Source: Sipunculus nudus (taxonomy: Eukaryota; Annelida; Sipuncula; Golfingiida; Sipunculidae). Taken from it: a stretch of DNA of 64,000 nt. The notes under the pieces were generated by a model, which did no database searches, was not told where the DNA came from, and was given only the letters and a program-made list of their open reading frames with translations. Shown here one piece after another: positions 40,980-54,000 of the stretch. Where the stretch lies: assembly GCA_026874595.1 (NCBI GenBank), contig CM049322.1, forward strand, positions 21,466,400 to 21,530,399, given 5' to 3'. The position numbers and the translations under genes are program-made. The number at the start of each line of letters is the position of its first letter. The stretch's first letter is position 1.

Positions 40980-43900
40980 TATATATAAATATATATATAT
41001 ATATATTGTCAACATTATTGCATCTGCATATACTCTGTTCTCTGTTCGCTCTTATTGGTGAACGTGATATAATATGAATTACTTATCATACATCAACCAC
41101 CATACGTCCGTGGTGACAACCAATGAAATATGCTTATTTCTGATATGCTGTAATGTAGTAACAAAAGGAAGGTAATACAATCATATATCTGGTTACATAT
41201 TCAACGTTAATTATACACAAATAATGATACGAGTAATATATATATACCAGTAAAAATTGCATGTTGATATTACATTTTAGTAACTGTATATTGATATTAA
41301 AATTTGGCTACAACATCTTACCGACACAAATACTCCTTTCCCTCGGTGCGCATCTTTATGTCATATAAATGTTTTATTCTAGTACGTTGCAAAAATATCT
41401 TTAATCCATGATTTATTTTAGATTATCTCAACAAAATTTAAAGAGAGATACAGCAATGTTTTTTCCGGAGTCTTTCTGAGTCTTAATTAGCCATGTGAGA
41501 GGTTTTCTTATTCCTATTTTACTATGAAGAGAGGTCAAAGTGAAATTTCTTAGATTCCAATGACGTCACTGTAAAATACCACGCCAACTATTTGATTTTA
41601 AGCACCAAAACCCCTTCATCAGTTGGTTTGTTGAGGATTTTATTACTCCTAGAGAAGAATTAAGTGCGTAGAGCGCCAAAACAACTCAGACGAGCGGTTA
41701 TATCTGTTTTTGCATTTTGCTTTGCTATAGGAATTAAATTTACCAAAGATAAAAGTATATACCACACATACATATAAATATATTTATTTATAAATAGCTC
41801 ATACAAAAAGGTCCTGCCGTATGTTCTGTTTATAGCAATTTAGTGTTTAATAATACAATTTATATTGGCTGTTATATCAAATTTAGACTGGTTCCAGGGT
41901 TTTGGTGTACCCTTCTGGCGACAGATGTTCAACAAGAGTTTCTGATAGGGAACCCAGATTCTCACCGTCGCTAATTCAAAGCAACACTGCTTAGGGGATA
42001 CTAAGGCCCTGCCTGATTCCACTTTTAATCGTGATTCTGACGTCGGTCAGTTTTTTCCGAATTGATGGCGTAGACATTCAAGGATTTTACGCTGGGCTCT
42101 CTCGGGAGGGGACCCGCGTCCAGTTCCCCAGCGTGGCAATGAAAGTGAATTATACTGGCTTGCAAAAACCGATATTTTTTTCCCGGAACTCCAGTTCCAT
42201 CTTCATCCTGATCCGAGCGAAGGTATGGAGCATACCGTGATCAGTTAAAACAATTTGTACAATCCATACCAACAGGTGAGGACTGCGTCAGGCTGAGTCC
42301 ATCTGGATACCAATAGAAAAAAAATTCAAATAATTTAAAGACTTGGAAAGTATGGGAACTTCTAAAAGAATCTGACAACAAATTGAACTATACCTGCCAG
42401 TCTTGAGTTTATCGGGAGCTGAATAAAACTTAAAGTAAAATGACAAGTATGAGCTAATATAGGAAAGCCATAATTTAAATGTTACATTCATTTAACTGTC
42501 TAGATTAGCATTGCACTCTTGACTCAGAGTTGGGCTGTGGTTGCAAGTGATTCGGACTCTTAGAAGGTTGAATTAAACTCAGATCTCAACTTCCTGGACT
42601 TGGTCTTGACTGTACTGGCCTCAGACTGCGCTTGGACTCGGATGATGTGAACTGGACTGCATCAATGAGTTTAACTGTGTTCAATATACCCTCATGGAAG
42701 AACATATTGCTTCGTAGAAAGAAAATGCACATAGAATGACTCATGTATTGCAAACACCTTTCCTCTCGGTAAAAAGCCAAATTACACAGCCTCATTCCAG
42801 ACGCACATGTATCGGCAGTGAGGTAGCTTATTAAATCGATATCTCCTGGTAGACCCAGTTGAGGCTTTCTGGTTAACAAAAAGCTACAACCCTCGATCAA
42901 CACACGGGGTCACATCACCTTTATGAATATCCGTTTTTGGGAGTACAGTTGGTAATTACAAACACAATACCATCATCTCAGCAGAGGAGTTTATCTTAAT
43001 CTCAGTTTGACTTATCTCTTTCAGATTATGGAATTGCTCACAGAAAGTTTGATGACTGCACTGAACCACTAACAGCAGCTTGGACGTGCTTATCACTGGA
43101 CGGCCGCATTGCACAACATTATGAAATGGAATTAGTAAAGGATTATTTGGAATGTCAGGTCGCATATTACCAAACTATTAAAGGCACGGCAGAACCGGGA
43201 ATTTTCTGTGATGATGATAAAATGATGGATTACCTCGACGGTGACCACGATGACAACGATGACAACGATGACTACTATTATAACTATGATTACAACGATG
43301 CTGGTCCTGATTTGTACTGTGTGAAGGGCGTATTCTGTTCTGTGCCCTGTAAGTTGTATTATTTGTTTTGTTTTGCCTTAAAGTATGTAATTTTATATGC
43401 ATTGCGTGAAATTCTTATAAATACCCTTACGGTCGGATTGGAAGTAGGGGTAAATATGAATAGTTTACAGTGAAATATTTTTTTTTAAATTTTTCACGGA
43501 AGCAGTGCACTTGTACTCTTAAGACTGGTTGTTCACACGACTAATTTAGGCATTGTTTTTAATATGCAAAATATGTCCTTTATTTTTCAAAATTCTATCT
43601 TCTCCAATATTTCATCAAGTAACAATGATTAATTGTCACACATTGGATCTAGACCTAGGTTACCATGGTAAAAAATTCAAATAAAACCATATTAACACCG
43701 GTTAAATTTGTATTTTAAATAATGATATGCAAATAAGGGCTGCTGTTTAAGAAAATTCTACTATCCAGAATATGTTAATAATATATAAGATAAATGCTCC
43801 AATAGGTTGTCGAGACCTATGTTTTCATGATTCACATGAAACCATATTAATAACAGTTTCGTTCTTGTTTTAAGTTTTAATGTGCAAATAAGGGCCGCTA

Positions 43901-45020
43901 TTGTAAAAAGTCCTGCTCTCCCGAATCTAAAGTATTAAACATTAAAACCAGTCAAACATTGCGTTTAGGCCTAGGGTTTTATGGGCAGAGATTAGAATAA
44001 AACCATATGAACAACGATTAAATTCGTTCTATAATTTTGATATGCACATGAATGCTGTTAATTATAAAGTTGTACATATTTCAGTATCTTAGCTGGAAAC
44101 CATTGGAAACCATTTGATATCATTTTGACGAACTTTAAATCTAGACGTATGGTTTCATGGGCAAAGAATGATATCGGGGATCAGGGAAGACGTCAGGGAT
44201 CTAGTTGAGAACCTATTATTTAGTGGTCGGTCTGTCATCTAATCTAGATATAAAACAAGGTGTACATTCTATGCTTGAAATTAGAATCGCAATGTAAAGT
44301 GCATTTATCATTGGTATCAATATTCAACTAAGGAAACAAATGTAGAAATCAACTAAGGAAACAAATGTAGAAAAAATGCCACTGGTCGTCGTGAGTAAAA
44401 CCACTCTTAAAAGTAACACCAATCCATAAAAATCAATGTAGTATAGATAATAGACAATAGTATTCGCTTTTAAATATATTTTACTACTATTACCACATTT
44501 GTTTCATCTATTAATTTTACTTTTACGTAGCTTCTATTACTATTACTTTTACAATTACTATTATCATTTCTTAATTTTCAAAAAATATATATTTGCTTAT
44601 GCTGCTCTTACCCTCATCGTTACCTAACCCCATTCCCTGTATGTTAAACTCTAACGTGTTCGTATATTTAATTTTTAATTCTTTAATTTTGTCCTTAATT
44701 AAAAATGAAAATTAAATACAGTTAAATCCTGTAGTATAAATGAGGTTTATGTCGCAATTAATACCTACAATTTTGATAAGTTCAGCATTATTAAACGTTA
44801 GTTCATGATCAGTAAATCATAAATCAAGTTGCATTAGGTGCACATTCACCATAGTTAATGAAACTATTTTTTACTTCAACAGAAAGTTAATTACAAAATC
44901 ATGTTTAAAAAAAGATTAAGTTTTAAATAATCATGAAACATGAAAATATTATAAGAATGTTTCGTCCAATATTGTGTAACTAAATATGATCAGTTCCTGC
45001 TCAACACAACATAAACCACG

Positions 45021-45068
<48 letters not shown>

Positions 45069-48000
45069 GTAGGAGCTAACAACTGCTTGATGTTAAATTG
45101 GCCATGGTCTTAACAAGGTTAAAATATATGAAGGCTTACCCACAGATTAATGTTTAAACTAAAGAGATTTAATATACATTCATTGTTTATAGGTTTGAGA
45201 TGAAGTATTTTGGATTTTCATGAAAATATAATAAGGCATACTGCCAGATGAACATGTCAAGAAGTCAATGAAAACTGATTAATATAATTGGTTTTCTTAA
45301 TAAATGTCTGTTAACATGTACCTCCAGATCACCCCTTGCTCACAGTATTACTATATACACTTATTAATGTATACATTTAATTGCGTAAGTGTAAACCGTA
45401 AATAATCAGGACCATTAGCTCTTGGGCAATGTGTCCGGTTACCGGGCTCTATAGACGCTTCGTTTAAATAACTTGAGCAGATTTTTATTACTTATGATAT
45501 ACCTTAGATTTTCAAACATAGTGAACAAGATTTGTTCAAGCCAGTAAGTACAAACAGGGCCTCATTTACTGTCTGTGGCACCAGTAACTTACCAGTGGTT
45601 ATGACAATCAGACTGTCCACCTCTGAAGTAAACAGACATCAGCATTACTGCAGCAGCACTGTCTCGGCTTAGGTGACAATAACTTGTCCAACATAAGGTG
45701 TAAGCTGGCTAAGAACAACTGCAATATTTACCTACCAAACCCTATCAGTAAATATATGAACAAGGCCAAGATTTATCTGATTGGTTATCATCTCAAGCCC
45801 ACTTGACCATAACAGCATCCAGCATGAACTAATCACACAGCAACTTTAACCTTTTCCTGTGTTTCAAAATAAACAAACGAACAAACACTAACTTGTTTTA
45901 GTCAAGGGTTCTAATATTTAAGTAACTAATTTAGTAAGTTCTTGGATAAATATTCTTGGAAACTTAAGTATTATCACTGTTGACTATTTTTCAGATTTTA
46001 GCTCAGCTGCCTAAAAGTCATCTGAGCTATAGCGATCACCCTTTGTCCGTCGTCCGTCCGGCCGTCCGTCCGTCCGTCCGTTAACAGGACACAAATCGTA
46101 ACCGCTGGACCTGGAATCTTCTCACTTGACATCCAGGGACGTCTAAGAAAAATCTCTTTGGAAACCTGAAATTATGTCAATGTTACCTATATCCTTCGAG
46201 CTATGGGGCTCCGAAGTACCCCCCCAGAATAATGCAAAATTTGATACAAAAGCTCAAGTATCTGAATAACTGCTGCATTGATCTTCATATTTCTTTGCAT
46301 GAATATTGATCATGGGATATTCCATCATTTCCTGCAGACTGGTGGCGCCACCTATATTTTTTTTAAATTTTTACGAATTTTTTTCTCTTATTTCCAGACC
46401 TGCTAAGAAACTGTCATCTGTTAACAGGGCACAAATCCTAACCACTGGACCTGGAATCTTCAAACTTAATATCCGGGGAGGTCCATGAAAAATCTCCTTG
46501 AAAACCTGAATTTAAGTCTCTGTTACCCATATCCTTTGAGCTATGGGGCTCCGATTACCCACCCCAGAATAATGCAAAATTTGATACAAAAGCTGAAGTA
46601 TCTGAATAACTACTGCATTGATCACCATGATTCTTTGCATGAATATTGATCATGTGATGTTCCATCACTTCCTGCAGATTGGTTCGCCCCACCTGTATTT
46701 TTTTTTCAATTTTTATGACTTTTTTCTTTATTTTTCTGACCTTCAAAGAAGCTGTCATTGACAGGGCACAAATCATTACTGCTGGACCTGGATTCTTCTA
46801 ACTTGACATCACGGGAGATCCATGAAAAGTCTCTGTGAGACATGAAATGAAGTCTCTGTTACCCATATTCTTCTTAGTAAGTACCCTTCAGAATAATTAA
46901 AAATGTGATACAAAAGCTCCAGTATCTGAATAACTAATGCATGGAACTCCATGATTCTTTGCAGGCATATTGATCATGCAGTGTTCCATCAGTTCATGCA
47001 GACTGGTGGCGCCACCTATTTTTTTGATTTGTTCGCATTTTTTTTTCTCTTTTTGGGACTTTCAAATAAAGCCTCATCTTGTAACAGGCCACTAATTGTA
47101 ACTACTTGACCTTGAATCTACATATTTTACATCTAGGGAGGTCCATGAAAAGTCTTCATGGAAATATGAAATTAGGTCTCTGTTACCCATATCCTCTGGG
47201 CTATGGGGCTCGTTAGTACCCCCGAAATAATTAAAATTGTGATACAAAAACTGTTGTCCCTAACCTATGTAGTTGTGCATAACAAAGACAGGTGGCACCA
47301 CCTGCGATCCTTTTTGTGCAGTCTGAATCTGGGTGTCTTTTAGATAACAGCCGATATCTCAGGGTTGGCTCAATGTATTGAGCTGAAAGTTTGCATGATT
47401 ATAGATCTTGGATCTCTCCATCTTGTAAATGTGACTGGTGGCGCCACCTACAACACTTTGCGCAGCATCCATCTGTGCATTTGACATCTGTTCTTCTTAG
47501 TGGTTCTCCAATGTATTGGGTTGAAATTGTGCATGTTCATAAATCCTCGACACCTCCATCTCGTTAAGAAGACTGGTTAGCGCCATCTGCAATAATTTTC
47601 ACATGGCGTCCATCCGTATATTTGCTTTTGGTAAAAATTGCTCATATCTCAGGAGTTGTTCAAGGTATTGGTCTGAAATTTGGCATGTCCATCCATCTTG
47701 AAAAGTTTTCTCGTAAACCAGTCAGGTGGCGCCACCTACCTTCCCTTTTCGTAGAATAAATAAATGCCCTTTTCTAAGGAGTTATTTGTCGTATTGGCCT
47801 GAAATTCCGCATATCGATAGATCATGGGCTCCTCCATCTTGTACTCAAGACTGGTGGTGCCATCTGCAATCATTTTTCTGTGGTGTCCATCCGTACGTGT
47901 GCTTTGTGTGGAAATTGCTCATATCTCCGAAGTAGTTCAAGGTATTGGTCTGAAATTTGGCATGTCCATCCATCTTGGAAAATGTTCTAGTAAACCAGAA

Positions 48001-51000
48001 AGGTGGCGCCACTTACCTTCCCGTTTCCATAGAATAAATAACTGCTCTTTTCTCAGGAGTGATTGGTCAAATTGGCCTGAAATGGTGCATACCCATAGAT
48101 CTTGGACTCCTCCATCTTGTTCTTAAGACTGGTGGTGCCATTTGCAATGATTTTCCGGTGCTGTCTATCCGTACGTGTGCTTTTGGTGGAAATTGCTTAT
48201 ATCTCCAAAGTGGTTCAAGGTATTGGTCTGAAATTAGGCATATCCATCCATCTTGGAAAGTTTCTCGTAAACAAGACAGGTGGTGCCACTTACCTTCCCA
48301 TTTCCGTAGAATAAATTACTGCTCTTTTCTTAGGAGTGGTGTGCCATATTGGCCTGAAATTGTGCATGTCCATATATCTTGGACTCCTCCGTGTTGTACT
48401 CAAGAATGGAGGCGCCATCTGCAATTGTTTTCCTGTTCTGTCCATTTGTACATTGCTTTGGGTGAAAATTGCATATATCTTAGGAATGGTTCAAGGTATT
48501 GGTCTGAAATTTGACATGTCAATCCGTCTTGGATAGTTTTCTCATAAACCAGACAGGTGGCGCCAGGTGTTTTTGTTGATTAAATTAATGTCCTTTTCTC
48601 AGAGTTTTAGTGGACTATATTCAGGAGTGGTGTGACACACCACTCAGTCCATCCCTCACTCCACTTGTACCACTCTGACTTCGGCGGATACACATTGTCG
48701 CCGGGCAAATGTTTTCTAGTTAAAAATGTGATACAAAATCTCCAGTATCTGAATAACTAATGCACTGATGACCATGATACTTAGCATGCATATTGATCAT
48801 GCAGTGTTTCATCAGTTCCTGTACACTAGTGCTGCCACCTGTATTTTTTTTTCAAATATTTAGGCATTTTTCTCTATTCATGAGACCTTCAAAACATTAC
48901 ACAAACCGTAACTGCTGAATCTAGAATCTTCTTACTTTACATCTAGGCAGACTAATGAAAAATCTCCTGAGAAACCTGAAATTAGGTCTCTGATACCCAT
49001 ATTCTCCGAGCTATAGGGCTCCTAAATACCCCCAAGAATAATTAAAATTTTGATACAAACAAAAGCTCCAGTATCTGAATAACTAATGCCTTGATAGCCA
49101 TGATTCTTTGGATATATATACTGATCATGGAGTGTTTCATCAGTTCTTGCAGACTGGTGGCACTACCTGTAAATTTTTCAAATTTTTATGCATTTTTTAC
49201 TATTTATGAGACCTTCAAATGAAGTTGTCATCTGTCCATAAGCCCACTGAAACCCATTCCTAAGGACTCTTCACAAAATTCATTATTTTTTTGCACTCTG
49301 GCAGTCATTTTGCTCATTGTTCAACATTCCTTGAATTTAGCTGAGCGTCATGGCCCATGGGCCACTAGTTTATTTTGACAAAATTCATTAGTTAGAGTAC
49401 TCTGGGAGTCATTTTACCCATTGTCCAAGGTTACTCGAATTCAGCCGGGCTTCACGGCACTTGGAGCAGTTGTTTTATATAATTATACTGTGTTAAGGAA
49501 TTCTGTATGGTGAGATCGCGAAAATGGACCCGCGCAATACACTGAAAGGGCCAAAATCACGTAATTGTAAAGACGCGAATATGAAAACACCCACAGTATC
49601 TACACACGTCGTACATGTCTGTCGAGTTCGGTATATGATAAAGTTAATACTATTTTATTGCTTTGCTATTCCAGCTCTTTCCTTGGGAATGCTACCGCCA
49701 GGTATGTCATTTTTATTTCTTTATAATCATTATTCATAATGACTAAATGAAGGAGTGCTCTTGATAAGCTGGGTACATCTTATTGTTGGAGCCAACTGTG
49801 TTACAAATCGCGATCAAATTCTCAAATGTGATACACAAAAATGTGTCTTTGAACAATAGCCCATGGTTGGATCACAGGGGAACTCTGCTCCCTGGAACAC
49901 AGGGATCCGTTTACAAAAACTTCTTAACCCTGAAGACAAATCGTGTAGATATAAGTTATACAGGATATTCAGGGACAAAGAAAGGAGCTGAATCTCAGGT
50001 TGCTGTATTGGCAGCTGACACATGGGCAAAGAAGCTTAAACGTTGATGGTTTCCAAGGCAACTTGTGTTAATTAAAAAGTATCTTTCATGGCAACATGCG
50101 TTTATTATCAAGTAATACGGTGTGTAAATAATGGCCAAATTTGTTACATATAGCATTGAAATAGAAAATGTAGCAAATCAAATATGGTTCCTGCAAGTGT
50201 ATACTTGTGACACTGAATAATTTACACTTTATGCTGTATACACGTATGGTAAAATTTAATATGTTTTTCTTAGAAAACTATCTTTATATTTTTTCTTCAA
50301 ATTTTTCCTCCTTAAACTTATTTTTTTATTCTGGTAGAAGGACATATTTCTCGAGAAACAAAATTACAATTTTTTCTTACTTCTTTTATATGTATATGTG
50401 TGACTATTCATAATTACAAATTGTTTATATCTGAAAGTCACATCCTCTGGGACATATCTCCGGGACATATCCGAAAGTGGACAATTTGCAGACACTCTTT
50501 AGAAGGTACAAGGATGCTGCATGTTTATCTGAATCCATCATTGATATTTTTATAATTTTTGATTGTGAGAAATTGCATATTTAGCGTAAATTTGCATAAT
50601 TTAATAGAAAATAGCTTATATTATATTTAAATTGTTATTTGCAATATTCTTTCCTTTGTTCCTTTGATAGGTTTATTAAATTTAAAACCCATATAAGGAC
50701 CCGTATAAGGAACAGAGAACTTCTCGGAACTTCATAATATTTGTAGTATAAATATTTATTGGATTCAGTCCGTTATCCTTCCATAGGGCGATCCCTCCGA
50801 ACATTTGAATGGCACTAATGGTAACAAACAAGATCGTGTATAATAATTTTAGGTAATGCAGAATCATGAATCCAAATGTGAATCCAAATGGATCCCCGTT
50901 TCGAAAATGGGCAAAATTGCCTTAAACCTGGCAACCAAGGTGAATTCTGCAGTTATGCAGATATTTAAAGAAATAGCTGTAAATGTGTTGATTTTGTTGG

Positions 51001-54000
51001 AAATAGATACAAAAGATACAGTGCAAATAAACTGACCCCAGGTGCTTTTATATCACATCATGCAATATAAAACATATGCTAGAGTCTCAATTTAAGTCAA
51101 TATTTTATCAGAGAAAAAAAAAACATTTTTTTTTAATCCAAAACATGTTTAGATCGTCCACTCTTTGCACTGTCAGCAAACAATTTATTTTGAAAAGGGG
51201 AATTATAAAGATTATCACATATTTAATATTATTGTTTGTAGCTTGCATATCTGATGTTTTCATACTAATGATAATACATGAACGCTTACAGTAATAATAT
51301 TTTATTTTTGTTACACGCACTCTTAAAATAGGCTTATAAATCCATAAGTGAAAGAAACCCTTTAAAATATACCATATACACTTTAATTTATAATATCTCT
51401 AAATGTCAAGTAGGATTTTATATCATAAATGATTTTGACATTGTATGCCACCATTTTGTAAATAGAATATGCTACCCTACTAAAACATACAACAATAAAA
51501 GTAACATTTATTTGAATGAATTATTATAGAATTTTAGGTTTTTCTTAATTGAATCAATTTCAATTGCTCTAACATGAAAGCTACAATACTCAAACATACA
51601 ACTATATAAAACTAAAATTTATAAGAATGAATAATTCTAGAATTTTAGGTATTTCTTAATTTAATGTTAGTAGCTCTAACATAAAGTAATTTTAAAGATC
51701 AAAATACGACACTTTGAATCGCTAAAATGTTTAACACATATTTTAGTCCACATAAATTCCACTGTAAACAAAATTAGCTATTAAGTTAATTGATATACTA
51801 TCCGCATATTGCCAATTTCTCCTACAATATCCAATTTATTATTGGTTAAACCAGCCAGACCATCATAACACCGGGTTTGTTTCATTTGGTGTAATGTATG
51901 GCCCTCATTAAATACATCTGAAAGATACAATCATATTGTTACCTTTATGTGAAAGTTAAACATGTTAAACTATACAAATTTACGATATAAATAGCAAAAT
52001 TACAGAACAGTACTAAGATTTTACTTAAATTAGAGTCTAAGCTGGTGCCTTCTTATTTGTATTGCTATGTGGATATATTGCCAATACAGTATATTTTATA
52101 CCATTTGCTACAATTTATCATTTATAAATCCAAACCAACTTGCATTTTATATGAATCAACCAAATGACCAGCAAAATTATTTACACTGATCATACAGTAT
52201 GCTTTTTCAATGAATTGACACAACTTGATTGAAACAAGTCAATTATTCTGAATTAAAAGAAAACAATTTAATTGATAAAGGTTGATTTTTAGGTAAAGCC
52301 TTGTACATTTTGTGGATATATACCTGTCTTAATGGGACCTGTGCCATGCAAATAACGTAATATGATTTTATGGTATGCTGTCACGAGTATCCATATATAT
52401 GCAAATCTTGAAATAAATTTAGAAAATATCAGGGCTAACACAGGGCCAAGAATCATCCCAAAGAGATTCAGTATCTGGGATTTTAAACTTGGACTCGGAT
52501 ACACAATCCGATGCTATGCTCTTATTTGATAACAATTCCTTGATATAAAAACAGCGGTTAATGAGAAAGAGATGCTTTTGGAACGACTTCCAATTTGCTG
52601 CATAAGGAGAATAAAGGGTTTCATATCTTGAAAGACTGATAAATTGTTTTAATCATAAAACAACCTTTTAACTAAGCAAAAATATTTCAAATCCTGTGGA
52701 GTTGTCTCTTTATTTCTATTGTCCCAGGTAAAATAGTTATCTAGACTGTCATGGAAACTATCAAATTTTAATCTTTTTTAACTGGGCATAAGTGCTGAAA
52801 TTATCGTATGACAACAAAATTTATTTTATGTATTTTTTTTAAAGATAGCAGATAAATTTCAGTGAAAATAATGTTTTGAATTACAACTGCTCCAAAAGGA
52901 CTTATAACAAACGTATATGGTATACTAATATTATGAGACGCGGATAAAGGAGGGTGACTCCGGAGGTCCAGAGGCTCACTTTTTCGCCCACCACAAAGTT
53001 CTGAAGGAGTTGGCACCAGTTTGCTGCTTGCATCCCCTCCCCCTTTCCGGACCTGATCACCTTTATCATGATTTTCGCATACTTCCTCCCTGGGTTGGAC
53101 CCCTCCTTTTAAAAAAATAAACACTGAACTGCCCCTGATTAGTCTATGCTTTCATGAATATTCATTAGTATACACATATTAGCTATGCAAGTAATAAATA
53201 ACCATAAATCTCTAATTCTCCTCCTGTGACGTTTTTTCCAATTAAAACGTATGTTAAAGACATTACATTGCAACAGATGGACGATTTTGAAAACATGTTT
53301 GGTAAAAGATAATGTTTCTCTTGTAAAAACTGCATGAATTTGCGTTTAGCCTATTACGTATATTACATCATATTATAGAATTGCACCTTGGGTTAATTTA
53401 TTTCCATTTACTACATTTTGAAATTTATTCCAACATTTCAAATAAAAAAAATGACAGGGTTATAGCCATTTCATTATTGAAACTTATGTGAAGCTTAGGG
53501 TGTAGTATGTTACGATATGTGCCCTCTAATAGAAGAGGCATATCCAGACACTAAAATACATCGCTATAGTTCAGCATGAGTGAAAGTCGTAAGGGCTTTA
53601 TATGTATATTAGATAAATTAAAAAAATCCCTGTTCCGCATGGATCAACTAAGTTTTTCATTTACGAGGCAACTAAATTTTGAGTAGAGTTAAAATAAAAT
53701 ACGCTTGCAATTTATAAAAGATACATTTAGTCTAATATATGATGTTCTATTTTTTATATATGTAAATTAAGACAAATATGCTAATTATCTTAATAGAAAA
53801 AAAATCCACATAATAGCTGTACGAGTTTGATCAACATGTGGAATCACTCTACTTTCTGAGGTCTGTTTGCAAAGGAAAGGTTCATTTTCAAAGTCTTAAC
53901 ATTACATGAAACTTGCAGATGTAAACGGTATGGTGTTGTTAATATTAATAAGTGTCCAGATGATAGTACTAAAAAATAGGTTTGTGTCTAGAGTAATGTG

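Larger units (their letters stand above)
43349..49674 (+). other. 6.3 kb intron with repeats
   Basis: Phase 1. Contains a tandem repeat (43600-44180), a (TA)n tract (45020-45063) and a large family-1/D composite element (45997-49368). 44190-45990 is very AT-rich with nothing recognised. Confidence 0.6.

Noticed and set aside
46030-46080. GTCC repeats considered as a CRISPR-like or regulatory array
   Set aside because: They are a simple tetranucleotide run at the head of a transposable element in an animal genome; no spacers.
47726-48536. Several overlapping plus-strand open frames of 66-151 codons
   Set aside because: They lie in a 277 bp tandem array and their peptides repeat with the DNA unit. 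Open frames of this kind arise because the unit length and base make-up lack stops in some frames.
49783-50046. 87-codon open frame after the third micro-exon
   Set aside because: No family signature, no splice or promoter context; treated as chance in an intron.
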